Assembly: GCA_032122355.1 (NCBI GenBank)
Contig: JAUMCS010000038.1
Coordinates: 1 to 64,000 of the forward strand
Length of the DNA: 64,000 nucleotides
Direction: 5' to 3'
Source: RFTU01 sp032122355
GTDB lineage: Bacteria; Pseudomonadota; Gammaproteobacteria; Burkholderiales; Burkholderiaceae_C
The translations under genes and the position numbers were made by a program. Below, piece after piece: positions 1 to 8,789 of this stretch. Within the stretch, counting starts at the first letter, position 1. Each line of letters opens with the position of its first letter. The notes beneath the pieces were generated by a model. That model saw only the letters and a list, made by a program, of their open reading frames with translations. It made no database searches and had not been told where the DNA came from.

Positions 1-239
1 CGTATGGGCAACCGTGGGCGGCCGGCGTTAGACTTGCCGGCACCGACCACTTTCACTTCAGGACCAAATAGGCCCACACTTTCAATTTTCTTTCCTGCTT
101 TTACTCGTCGTTCAAAATGATGCGCAAGGCTATCTTCAATTTCTTGCCATGGCATACGTGAAGCCAATACTGCAAGAGGCGATCTCAGGTCGATCATCTG
201 ATCAAGGCGATTGCGGAAAAAATCGATCGCGTGACTCAT
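1..239 (-). mobile_element. IS5-family transposase, N-terminal part (cut by window edge)
   Basis: Reading the minus strand from an ATG at 239 gives an open frame that runs off the left edge with no stop, about 79 codons. It contains MIDLRSPLAVLASRMPW near the start and GAGKSNAGRPRLPI at the edge. Both are characteristic of the N-terminal domain of IS5-type DDE transposases of the 'MIDLxHPLAVLAxRMPW' kind. The catalytic DDE residues lie beyond the window, so I cannot say whether the element is intact. The IS end was not identified; it should lie within roughly the next 100 bases to the right of 239. The neighbour is the 3' end of cphA. Confidence 0.8.
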
Positions 240-373
240 CGGGCAAGCTCCAAAAACTCCCAGAAAATGAAGCTGGGAATATATTAATATGGGAGCTATT
301 GTACCATATCTTCTGCTATTTTTTGATAAATATCAATGGCTTATGAATAATTCAGGGGCGACCAAATAACAAT
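240..373. other. Spacer between transposase start and cphA end, with nested dyads
   Basis: This AT-rich spacer holds two nested inverted repeats: AGCTCC (246-251) with GGAGCT (292-297), and TCCCAG (258-263) with CTGGGA (273-278). They sit just upstream of the transposase start and may belong to the leader or end of the insertion sequence. No convincing gene is present. No intrinsic terminator for cphA is visible. Confidence 0.4.
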
Positions 374-2953
374 TTAGAGGTGGCTGCGCAAATACGCCAA
401 AGATTCCTCCACCTGATCAATCAGAATCAAACATTGATCGCCCTTAGCTAATAACTTCAAACCTTGATCTATGGCGTTCATTTCACCTTGTACCTCTTCA
501 ATATGACAGGCACGAGTAGCGCCTACTAGGCCTTGGCGTAATAAAGACAACACCTCACCTTGTTGACGGCCACGCTGACAAGCGTCCTCGTACAAAATCA
601 CATGATCAAATGCTGCACCCAATATTTGCGTTTGCTCGCGAATATCCTGGTCTCGGCGGTCACCAGCCGCGCTAATTACCACTGTACGCCGGGCACCAAT
701 TGGGGTCGGCATGGCATCAAATGCGACCACCAATGCTCGCATAGCATCCGGATTATGGCCATAATCAGCCACCACAGTAGCGCCCTTAATTTGCATCATA
801 TTAAATCGCCCAGGCGCATTGCCAGTACTGCTGTCAAATGTAGCCAACCCCTGTTGTATGACACTCCATTCAATATTCAAGCCCCAACATGCCGCTACAG
901 CAGCTAAAGTATTCTGTACTTGAAAAGCAATTAAGCCACCGGCCGTTAAAGCCACTTTTAATAAAGGTATGCGATACTCAAAGTGGCCTTCTGAAGCAAC
1001 TATTTGCCCTGATTCAACATAAACCACCCGCTTACCCTTGGCTCGATGCGTGGCTAGCACAGGTTGCTGAATGGATTCAGCAAAATAAATCACCTGTCCC
1101 GTGCATTCGGTAGCCATACTCGCCACCAGTGGGTCAGCCGCATTCAAAACTCCCCAGCCGTTGCTGGCCACTGATTGAATGATGGTTTTTTTCACCCGAA
1201 CGATATCTTCTGAGGTATGCAAATGATTCATTCCTAAATGATCACCACTACCAATGTTAGTAACCACCCCTACACTGCAACGATCAAAACCCAACCCTTC
1301 ACGCAAAATACCGCCCCGAGCTGTCTCCAAAACAGCAGCTTGTACATGAGGATGGTCCAACACATTTCGGGCACTCTTGGGGCCGCTGCAATCTCCACTG
1401 TCAATTTGACGATCGCCCACATACACACCATCGGTATTCGTCATCCCTACACACAAACCGGCTTGAGTCAGAATATGTGCAATTAGGCGCGTGGTAGTGG
1501 TTTTACCATTGACACCCGTTACAGCCACTACGGGGATGCGCCCATCTTCTGCAGGTGCAAAAATATCTGCAATGATCGGGGTACCAATATCGCGCCCCCG
1601 CCCAAAAGAAGGTTGTATGTGCATACGCAAGCCAGGGGCCGCATTCACTTCCACGACCCCACCTTGCTGCTCTTCAAGTGGTTTTTGAACCGTTTCACAC
1701 ACGACATCTACACCGCATACATGCAAACCAATCATGGTGGCAGCATCCACAGCTCGAGCAGCCACCTCAGGATGCACGTCATCAGTTACATCCGTAGCCG
1801 TTCCTCCGGTACTTAAATTGGCATTATTGCGTAACAATACGCGCCGCCCAGATTCCGGTATAGAGCCAGGGCTTAGCCCTTGCAAGGCCAGTCGCTGTTG
1901 TGCAATGTCGTCAAAGCGTATTTTGGTTAAAGATGTAGCATGGCCATCACCACGACGTGGATCTGCGTTAACCTTTTCCACCAATTCTCTTACGCTGTGA
2001 ACACCATCGCCGATCACCTGAGGCGGGTCACGCCGTGCCGCAGCAACTAAGCGATGGCCAACCACCAACAACCGATAATCAGCTCCGGCTAAAAATTTCT
2101 CCACCATCACCACACCACGCTCAGCCGCACTGTGAAAGGCAGCTTCCATTTGCTCAAATGATGTGATGTTGACCGTGACTCCTCTACCCTGACTACCATC
2201 CTGTGGCTTCACCACAACGGGTAAACCTATTTTTTGAGCAAATTCCCAGGCTTCTATCACATTGGCCACAGGCCTTCCCAAGGGCACAGGAACCCCAGCA
2301 GCATGCAGAAGTTTCTTTGTTAAGTCCTTATCTTGCGCTATGGCCTCGGCAACGGCACTGGTAGCATCGACTTCAGCCGCCTGCATGCGCCGCTGTTTAT
2401 ACCCCCACCCTAGTTGAACCAAACTGCCGCTGGTCAAACGCCTGAAAGGTATACCACGTGCTACAGCTGCAGCAACAATAGCCCCCGTACTGGGCCCCAA
2501 TCGTAAATCTTCGTCCAATTCACGTAGTTGAACAATACGTTCGGCGGTAGATAAGCGATCTTCTGGTTGACAGCCTTCCCAAGCCGCACGCAAAATGACC
2601 AAAGTGTGCTCTAAAGCCAAACAAGCCACATCTTCTTCTGAGTACTCCACCACGACAAAATAAACCCCAGACTCAGGGGTGGCCGCCGTGGTACTGTAGG
2701 TAACCGGACAACCCGCTTGCGCTTGCAGTGATAACAATGTAGTTTCCAGAGCATGAGCAATAGTCAAACAGCCATAGTATCCAATACTTCGTAGGGCGGG
2801 CATTTCCGAACAGAGTGCCGCCAAACGAACATCAAACCCGGGTATGCGCTCAATATCGGATTCGCTACCTTCACAACCAATTTCAAGCTCTAATGCAGTA
2901 TGACGTGTCCAAATGTTAGGGCCACGTAGAACGCGTGTGCGTATTAATTTCAT
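374..2953 (-). CDS. cphA: Cyanophycin synthetase CphA
   Basis: This enzyme makes cyanophycin (multi-L-arginyl-poly-L-aspartate), a cytoplasmic nitrogen store, by ATP-dependent addition of Asp and Arg. The N-terminal domain starts with MKLIRTRVLRGPNIW. A central ATP-grasp domain carries GLPVVVKPQDGSQGRGV and VVEVNAAPGLRMH, and a C-terminal Mur-ligase-like domain has an intact P-loop, GVNGKTTTT, near residue 480. I start at ATG 2953, which gives the family's usual N-terminus; a start 13 codons upstream would overlap the preceding gene. Length is 859 residues, close to the usual size. The N-domain segment AHALETTLLSLQAQAG lacks the paired histidines seen at the matching place in the upstream paralogue. 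It lies 13 bp downstream of cphA' and is surely co-transcribed with it. Confidence 0.95.
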   Translation of the reverse strand: MKLIRTRVLRGPNIWTRHTALELEIGCEGSESDIERIPGFDVRLAALCSEMPALRSIGYYGCLTIAHALETTLLSLQAQAGCPVTYSTTAATPESGVYFVVVEYSEEDVACLALEHTLVILRAAWEGCQPEDRLSTAERIVQLRELDEDLRLGPSTGAIVAAAVARGIPFRRLTSGSLVQLGWGYKQRRMQAAEVDATSAVAEAIAQDKDLTKKLLHAAGVPVPLGRPVANVIEAWEFAQKIGLPVVVKPQDGSQGRGVTVNITSFEQMEAAFHSAAERGVVMVEKFLAGADYRLLVVGHRLVAAARRDPPQVIGDGVHSVRELVEKVNADPRRGDGHATSLTKIRFDDIAQQRLALQGLSPGSIPESGRRVLLRNNANLSTGGTATDVTDDVHPEVAARAVDAATMIGLHVCGVDVVCETVQKPLEEQQGGVVEVNAAPGLRMHIQPSFGRGRDIGTPIIADIFAPAEDGRIPVVAVTGVNGKTTTTRLIAHILTQAGLCVGMTNTDGVYVGDRQIDSGDCSGPKSARNVLDHPHVQAAVLETARGGILREGLGFDRCSVGVVTNIGSGDHLGMNHLHTSEDIVRVKKTIIQSVASNGWGVLNAADPLVASMATECTGQVIYFAESIQQPVLATHRAKGKRVVYVESGQIVASEGHFEYRIPLLKVALTAGGLIAFQVQNTLAAVAACWGLNIEWSVIQQGLATFDSSTGNAPGRFNMMQIKGATVVADYGHNPDAMRALVVAFDAMPTPIGARRTVVISAAGDRRDQDIREQTQILGAAFDHVILYEDACQRGRQQGEVLSLLRQGLVGATRACHIEEVQGEMNAIDQGLKLLAKGDQCLILIDQVEESLAYLRSHL

Positions 2954-2966
2954 AAATGTCTTTCGT

Positions 2967-5195
2967 TCAATCGCTAATACAAGGATAGTCAAAAGTATCG
3001 ACGCCTGTGTGAATGAGCTTGAGTGGGATATTTAAAGCCCATGCTCCAGCAATACTGGCAAGCAAAACAGCATGTGTTTGAGCTTCGAATGGCCGATGTT
3101 TAAATTTGATTATGTTGATGTAACCCTGGATCGCGAAACCCTCAGCCAATACGATGGAATCGCCAGTATTTTCTAAATAAACGACTCTTCCACCAGCTGA
3201 TTGATGCTTGTTCAGAGCATCTAATTGCCTATTAGTCGAGTACAAAATCGTCGCACCGTCACATAATTCAGCCATCGATAACACCAACTCATCTGCGGCA
3301 TTCAATACAGCTACACCATGATCATGAACGACATCAATCTGGGTCCGAAGCACTTTAAAACGCTGCTCTGCAGTGATGACATCGTATTGCGCAAAGTGGG
3401 GATTATCTTCCAAATCGGTAACAATACCGACATCACACCGATCATAGGCCAAACCCTCTGTCACAATATGCAAAGGATCGGTTTCAATAACTGCGGCCTG
3501 TACATGGCGATTAATCAGTAATCGCTGAGCAGCGTGCCAATGAGCACTGGGTTGTTTGTCAATGCACCGCGTCCCTACATACAAACCATTTTGATTAGCC
3601 ATCCCCACCGCTGTGCCGTCAAGATGAATAAACCATGCTAGTAGTTGGGCAATATGCTGAGTTCCATAGGTACCAGTGACTCCAACTATAGGAATACGGC
3701 CAGATTGCTCAGGTGCAAATAAATGATTGACAATAGCTTGCCCCACAGGCCTGGCTTGTCCTTCGGCAGGCTTGAGATGCATCAAAAGACCCGGTCCGGC
3801 ATTCACCTCCACAATGCCCCCGCCCGTAGCCGACAATGGCTGAGTGATATCTGTGGTGACCAAATCAATGCCTGCAATATCTAAACCAATTTTTTGAGCT
3901 GCCAAGACACAAAGGGCTGCCACATCAGGATGAATCTCATCGGTGCAGTCAAAAGCCACATTACCATTATGTTGTATCAAAACGTTTTGATCTTTAAGCG
4001 GCACTGATGCAGGAGTAAGCCCTTGCCGTTTGAGCTCCAATTGCCCTACTTCATCTTCATCAATCATAATCAGATTTAAAGGGCAATCTTCTGTAGTACC
4101 CCGCCGAGGATCACTGTTTAATTGTTGATCTATCAACGTACGAACAGTTGATATACCATCTCCCACAACCCATGCACTCACTCCCTTGGCAACAGCAACC
4201 ACCTCATTACCAACCACCAATACACGATGCTCATTGCCCTCAATAAATGGCTCAACCAGAACGTCACTGCCATGCTCCTGCGCCAATATAAAGGCTTCCT
4301 GAATATCAGACTGAGCACTTAGACATAAACTGACTCCGCGGCCATGATTACCATCCGTTGGTTTTACAACCACAGGCAAACCCATATCAGAAGCAGCCTC
4401 CCAAGCAGCATCAGGGCTATCCACCAACCTGCCCTTAGGAATGGGCACACCGCAAGAACGTAATAGAGATTTCGTCAGATCTTTATCACCAGCAATACCT
4501 TCTGCAATAGCGCTGGTGAAGTCGGTTTCAGCTGTCCATATACGACGCTGGGCCACACCATGACCCAGCTGTACCAAATTACCTTGATTCAGGCGAATAT
4601 GCGGTATGCGACGCTCTGTGGCTGCAGCAACAATACAAGCCGTACTAGGCCCCAAGTAGCACTCATCAATACAATCGCGCAATAGCTGAACTGCTTGCGC
4701 CACATCAAATTCTTGTTGTTGCAAGACTGCGCTTAGCAACGCATGGCCCTGCTTCAGCGCAGTTAAGCCCACTTGCTCATCACGCGCCCGAAACACCATA
4801 CGGTACACACCCTTAGTGGAGGTGCTCCGAGTTTGTCCAAAACCTGTGGGCATACCCGATAAATTCAGTAGCTCAATAATCACATGCTCTAAAACATGAC
4901 CCAACCATGTACCTGTTTGCAGTCGCAACAAAAAGCCACCCTCATGACCGACCCCACAATGATGTTGTGCCACACCAGGTAGTAGAGCTATCAAGCGATC
5001 ATTAAAACCAGGAATTAAGTGACTTGGCCAATCTTCTAATACGCCAAGATCCAACCAAACCTCAAGCACCTCGCGATACGTCCACATATTGGGACCACGC
5101 AAATAAATTGTACGTACGATTTGAATATCCGCATAGGCAGGAAATTCATTTTCTGCACTTTGATGTGCGCCCAAAGATAAATTTGTAGAAGTCAT
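2967..5195 (-). CDS. cphA': Cyanophycin synthetase paralogue CphA' with degenerate ligase domain
   Basis: This is a second CphA-like protein (742 residues), the first gene of the cphA'-cphA operon. The N-domain (YLRGPNMWTY, GHVLEHVIIELLNLSGM) and ATP-grasp domain (GLPVVVKPTDGNHGRGV, IVEVNAGPGLLMH) are well kept. The Mur-ligase P-loop is destroyed: GVTGTYGTQH stands where GVNGKTTTT is expected, losing the Lys and Thr that bind ATP phosphate. The C-terminus is also shorter and ends soon after GVDTFDYP. Paired cphA/cphA' genes are known in Ralstonia-type betaproteobacteria. The Mur-like half is therefore probably inactive, while ATP-grasp and N-domain functions may remain. ATG 5195 is preferred; a TTG at 5225 is also in frame. 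Confidence 0.88.
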   Translation of the reverse strand: MTSTNLSLGAHQSAENEFPAYADIQIVRTIYLRGPNMWTYREVLEVWLDLGVLEDWPSHLIPGFNDRLIALLPGVAQHHCGVGHEGGFLLRLQTGTWLGHVLEHVIIELLNLSGMPTGFGQTRSTSTKGVYRMVFRARDEQVGLTALKQGHALLSAVLQQQEFDVAQAVQLLRDCIDECYLGPSTACIVAAATERRIPHIRLNQGNLVQLGHGVAQRRIWTAETDFTSAIAEGIAGDKDLTKSLLRSCGVPIPKGRLVDSPDAAWEAASDMGLPVVVKPTDGNHGRGVSLCLSAQSDIQEAFILAQEHGSDVLVEPFIEGNEHRVLVVGNEVVAVAKGVSAWVVGDGISTVRTLIDQQLNSDPRRGTTEDCPLNLIMIDEDEVGQLELKRQGLTPASVPLKDQNVLIQHNGNVAFDCTDEIHPDVAALCVLAAQKIGLDIAGIDLVTTDITQPLSATGGGIVEVNAGPGLLMHLKPAEGQARPVGQAIVNHLFAPEQSGRIPIVGVTGTYGTQHIAQLLAWFIHLDGTAVGMANQNGLYVGTRCIDKQPSAHWHAAQRLLINRHVQAAVIETDPLHIVTEGLAYDRCDVGIVTDLEDNPHFAQYDVITAEQRFKVLRTQIDVVHDHGVAVLNAADELVLSMAELCDGATILYSTNRQLDALNKHQSAGGRVVYLENTGDSIVLAEGFAIQGYINIIKFKHRPFEAQTHAVLLASIAGAWALNIPLKLIHTGVDTFDYPCISD

Positions 5196-5302
5196 AGAGT
5201 TGAAGCGAGGCGAAATTAGGGACAATTGTCCATCAAACTGAGAGTTGGTGCGTTAATGTGAATACGTTTAGCATCATTTTTTCGAGGAAATTAAATTTTT
5301 TC

Positions 5303-7585
5303 ATGTCTATATCTTTACCTAACCATAACGCAGGAAGCTTCCGATTGGATGACAAACCCTACACAATAAGTGATGCCACCCCCAGCCCTACCTTTACCCT
5401 CAATCTAGATAAGCAGTGGCAATTCTCGACCAGTGAACTTTCGATAGTGGGCAGCTACCTCATGCACCTATCGAATTCTGTTTGCTTAGGCTCTTGGCTC
5501 TTGAAGCCCAACCATCACATCGAACTCAGTCAGAGTGCTGGCATTGGTAGCCTGAGTTTATTCGATAACGGTGCATTGCTTGCTTGCTGGCACTACACAC
5601 TTGAACACGAGCGCGCTGCAATCCAATGGCACGCATTGTTTCAGCAGCACATTCAAGCACTAACCCAATCATCTCCCCCCCCATCCGAGGCTGCGGAATG
5701 TCCACAATGTCACACTCGCTTATCGTCGCCAACCGAGGAATGCGAACTATGTCAGCGTGAACAAAACACACCGCCATCGACTTGGGTCCTTCTTCGACTT
5801 TGGCGCTTTGCCAAGCCCTACCGCTATTCACTGTTACTGGGTTTTATGCTAACACTGCTAGCAACAGCAGCTTCACTCGTTGCACCTTATCTCACCATGC
5901 CGCTGATTGATGATGTGCTCATCCCTTTTCAAAACGGACAACCTATTGACACCCATAAAGTGTTTTTGTATTTGCTAGGCCTGCTCGGATCTGCCCTTGT
6001 AGCATGGGGTCTAGGTTGGTGGCGTACCTACTTACTGGCTTTGGTCAGTGAACGTATCGGAGCTGATTTGCGTACCCATACATTTGAGCATCTTCTACAA
6101 CTCAGCCTAGAATATTTTGGAGGCAAGCGCACCGGCGATTTGATGGCACGCATAGGCAGTGAATCTGACCGGATTTGTGTTTTTTTATCACTACATGCAC
6201 TGGACTTTTTTAACGATGTCCTCATGCTGTTCATGACCGCCATTATTTTGGCGTCAATCAATCCTTGGCTGGCCTTAGTTACGCTGTTACCACTGCCTTT
6301 TATTGCATGGATGATTCATGTGGTTCGCGATCGCTTGCGTACCGGTTTTGAGAAAATCGACCGCGTTTGGGGTGAAGTCACCAATGTTCTTGCTGATACT
6401 ATTCCTGGCATTCGTGTGGTCAAAGCATTTGCCCAAGAAAATCGCGAGGCTGAACGCTTTCGCGCAGCGAACCAACACAATCTTCAAATTAATGACAAAC
6501 TCAATAGAACCTGGAGTTTATTTAGCCCTACGGTTTCATTGCTAACGGAATTAGGCTTATTGGTTGTTTGGGCTTTTGGTATTTGGCAAGTCAGTCAAAA
6601 CCACATTACGGTTGGGGTGCTCTCGGCGTTTATTGCCTACATTGCAAGGTTCTATGGGCGGCTTGATTCGATGAGCCGCATAGTGAGCGTGACACAAAAA
6701 GCAGCGGCCGGAGCCAAACGTATTTTCGATATTTTAGATCATGTTAGCAACGTGCCTGAACCTAGCCAACCCCTTACCTTACCTTCAGTCAAGGGGGCAA
6801 TTACTTTACGGCAAATTGGATTTCGATATGGTAGCCGCCGAGTCATAGAAGGCATGAACCTCGACATTCGACCCGGCGAAATGATTGGGTTAGTCGGGCA
6901 CAGTGGTTCTGGAAAAAGCACCTTGGTGAATTTGATTTGTCGTTTTTATGACGTAACAGAAGGCGCTATTTGGCTAGATGACGTGGATATCCGACGCTAT
7001 CGAGTAACTGACTACCGCAAACACATTGGGTTGGTTTTACAAGAGCCGTTCCTGTTTTTTGGCACGATTGCAGACAATATTGCTTACGGCAAGCCCGATG
7101 CTACCCGACAAGAAATTATCGCCGCAGCCCGTGCAGCCCATGCCCATGAGTTTATTCTAAGGCTTCCCCATGGCTATGACTCCATGATTGGTGAACGGGG
7201 CCAAGGTTTATCAGGGGGTGAACGACAGCGAATTTCGATTGCCAGAGCCCTACTCATCAATCCCCGCATTCTTATACTTGATGAGGCCACATCCAGTGTA
7301 GATACCGAAACTGAAAAAGAAATTCAAAAAGCCCTAGACAACTTAGTTCAAGGACGTACCACCATTGCTATTGCGCATCGCCTATCTACACTGCGTAAAG
7401 CGGATCGATTGGTAGTCATGGATAAAGGCCAGATCGTTGAGGTAGGCCCTCATGATGAGCTCATGGAACGCCAGGGTGCTTACTGGAGGCTTTACCAAGC
7501 TCAACTGCGTCAGGTAGATACCGAAGACTCACCGACATTCATGCCCATTGGGAATACACATCCGCACAAAGAGGCAACTCCATGA
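5303..7585 (+). CDS. Cyanophycin-associated ABC transporter (fused permease and ATPase)
   Basis: This is an exporter-type half transporter, divergent from the cphA operon. An N-terminal soluble region of about 150 residues ends in a zinc-ribbon-like CPQCHTRL...CELC. An ABC exporter membrane domain follows, starting near RFAKPYRYSLLLGFMLTLL, with several hydrophobic spans. The C-terminal nucleotide-binding domain has Walker A GHSGSGKST, signature LSGGERQRIS, Walker B ILILDEATSS and the AHRLST switch histidine. The N-terminal extension and the DUF1854 partner match the family annotated as cyanophycin-metabolism-associated. Its substrate is unknown. I start at ATG 5303 with GAGGAA 13 bp upstream; an in-frame GTG at 5258 is an alternative. 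The stop overlaps the next gene's start (ATGA). Confidence 0.88.
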   Translation: MSISLPNHNAGSFRLDDKPYTISDATPSPTFTLNLDKQWQFSTSELSIVGSYLMHLSNSVCLGSWLLKPNHHIELSQSAGIGSLSLFDNGALLACWHYTLEHERAAIQWHALFQQHIQALTQSSPPPSEAAECPQCHTRLSSPTEECELCQREQNTPPSTWVLLRLWRFAKPYRYSLLLGFMLTLLATAASLVAPYLTMPLIDDVLIPFQNGQPIDTHKVFLYLLGLLGSALVAWGLGWWRTYLLALVSERIGADLRTHTFEHLLQLSLEYFGGKRTGDLMARIGSESDRICVFLSLHALDFFNDVLMLFMTAIILASINPWLALVTLLPLPFIAWMIHVVRDRLRTGFEKIDRVWGEVTNVLADTIPGIRVVKAFAQENREAERFRAANQHNLQINDKLNRTWSLFSPTVSLLTELGLLVVWAFGIWQVSQNHITVGVLSAFIAYIARFYGRLDSMSRIVSVTQKAAAGAKRIFDILDHVSNVPEPSQPLTLPSVKGAITLRQIGFRYGSRRVIEGMNLDIRPGEMIGLVGHSGSGKSTLVNLICRFYDVTEGAIWLDDVDIRRYRVTDYRKHIGLVLQEPFLFFGTIADNIAYGKPDATRQEIIAAARAAHAHEFILRLPHGYDSMIGERGQGLSGGERQRISIARALLINPRILILDEATSSVDTETEKEIQKALDNLVQGRTTIAIAHRLSTLRKADRLVVMDKGQIVEVGPHDELMERQGAYWRLYQAQLRQVDTEDSPTFMPIGNTHPHKEATP

Positions 7586-8037
7586 ACTTACATTTCAATG
7601 CACAACATCAACTGGTATTGACTGACGACGAAGGCATCGAGCACCCCGACATTACACCCATCAGGGCTTTTCCTATTTCAGCGCCTAACGAAGGTATTTC
7701 TCTGGTTAATTCCCAGGGCAAAGAAATATTTTGGTTGTCTCAATGGCAAGACCTTCCAGAGTCCTTACAGCCCGTTCTACTAGAAGCGCTTCAAACCCGC
7801 GATTTCATGCCTGTCATTCTGCAAATAAGGGAAGTATCCACATTTAGCACACCCAGTATATGGTCAGTGCTTACCGATCGAGGGGTTACTCAACTCTTAC
7901 TCAAAGCAGAAGAGGACATACAACGCTTACCCCTGGGCGAGCTTCTCATTCATGACGGCTATGGTGTGACTTATCGTATCCGAGATAGTAAAAAGTTCGA
8001 TCGCCCTTCACGACATCTACTGGATCGGTTTTTATAG
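7582..8037 (+). CDS. Cyanophycin-associated DUF1854 protein
   Basis: A 151-residue soluble protein of the DUF1854 family, recognised from GISLVNSQGKEIFWL, WSVLTDRGVTQLLLKAEEDI and GVTYRIRDSKKFDRPSR-type segments and from its position. Its ATG overlaps the transporter's stop codon by 4 bp, indicating translational coupling. This family travels with cyanophycin synthetase and the preceding ABC protein, which suggests they act as one unit. No catalytic motif is evident and the molecular role is unknown. Confidence 0.85.
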   Translation: MNLHFNAQHQLVLTDDEGIEHPDITPIRAFPISAPNEGISLVNSQGKEIFWLSQWQDLPESLQPVLLEALQTRDFMPVILQIREVSTFSTPSIWSVLTDRGVTQLLLKAEEDIQRLPLGELLIHDGYGVTYRIRDSKKFDRPSRHLLDRFL

Positions 8038-8045
8038 GGCCAAAT

Positions 8046-8378
8046 TCAAAAAGAATTGCGCGCACTGATTCTCAACCAAGCAGCTAACAACAATATCAAA
8101 CCTGTGATGAGCCCGATCATTCCCGCGCAAACCAATAAAATAACTCTTTGATGTGGCGCCAAGACTGACCACAATGCTGCCAGTAAGGCCATAGCGCCAA
8201 GCAGACTCAGTAACAAGCCGCCACATAAGGCCAACATGCTCAACCAATATCGAGCAGCTTCTTGCCGAATAGTCGTGACGGCCTTGTGCTTAACCTGCCC
8301 CAAACCACTTCGTACTCCATCCACCAAGTAAGCAAAAATCGTTTGACCTAGGGGAGTATGGGGCCTGGTATCGTCCAT
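8046..8378 (-). CDS. Phage-holin-family / YqjE-like membrane protein
   Basis: A 110-residue protein with two strongly hydrophobic spans around residues 45-70 (WLSMLALCGGLLLSLLGAMA) and 78-103 (VILLVCAGMIGLITGLILL), after a short soluble N-terminus. This is the layout of the holin_3_6/YqjE family. It follows the DUF883 gene with a 1-bp TAATG overlap, like the E. coli yqjD-yqjE pair. The pair is commonly linked to stress or stationary phase; that role is inferred from family knowledge. The word 'holin' is historical and no lysis role is implied. Confidence 0.75.
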   Translation of the reverse strand: MDDTRPHTPLGQTIFAYLVDGVRSGLGQVKHKAVTTIRQEAARYWLSMLALCGGLLLSLLGAMALLAALWSVLAPHQRVILLVCAGMIGLITGLILLLAAWLRISARNSF

Positions 8379-8689
8379 TAGCGTCGGTTAATCAAATAGC
8401 CCGTTAACAGCGCAACCGCACTGGCTATGCTGATGGCTTTCCATGGATTTTCAGTCACATAGGTCTGAGTTTTTTGCCCCGCCTGACGCAGTTTTTGCGC
8501 GGTATTTTGTTGCAGATCACTTAGACGCAACTGCAAATTTTGCAACCGATTCTGCGTTTCAGTTCTCCAATGATTAGCACCATCACCGAGATTTTCCGAT
8601 CCAGACTTTAATAAAGCCTCAGCATCGTTGATCAGAACACGCAAATCGTCCATGACTTTATTGCGCTGTGTAGCAAAGCTTTCATTCAT
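8378..8689 (-). CDS. DUF883 (ElaB/YqjD-like) membrane-anchored protein
   Basis: A 103-residue protein with a long amphipathic, probably coiled-coil body (DDLRVLINDAEALLKSGSEN onward) and one C-terminal membrane anchor (ENPWKAISIASAVALLTGYL) ending in Arg-Arg. This is the ElaB/YqjD/DUF883 plan; E. coli members associate with ribosomes at the inner membrane in stationary phase. The start at 8689 is chosen because AGGAG lies about 8 bp upstream; an in-frame ATG nine codons earlier lacks this. Confidence 0.82.
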   Translation of the reverse strand: MNESFATQRNKVMDDLRVLINDAEALLKSGSENLGDGANHWRTETQNRLQNLQLRLSDLQQNTAQKLRQAGQKTQTYVTENPWKAISIASAVALLTGYLINRR

Positions 8690-8789
8690 AGCGGGTCTCC
8701 TGAGATGGGTTTGCACTGATTAAGTGATCCCAGCTTAATAGGCTTGGCCACCACCGACCGAGAGTAAGCTCAAGGTGAATGAATTTAAT

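Noticed and set aside
149..346. Plus-strand 65-codon open frame at the left edge
   Set aside because: It lies antisense to the IS5-type transposase start and the spacer; the minus-strand reading has clear transposase motifs.
8046..8378. Holin-like gene considered as evidence of a prophage
   Set aside because: It pairs with a DUF883 gene as in the chromosomal yqjD-yqjE arrangement and no other phage gene is nearby.
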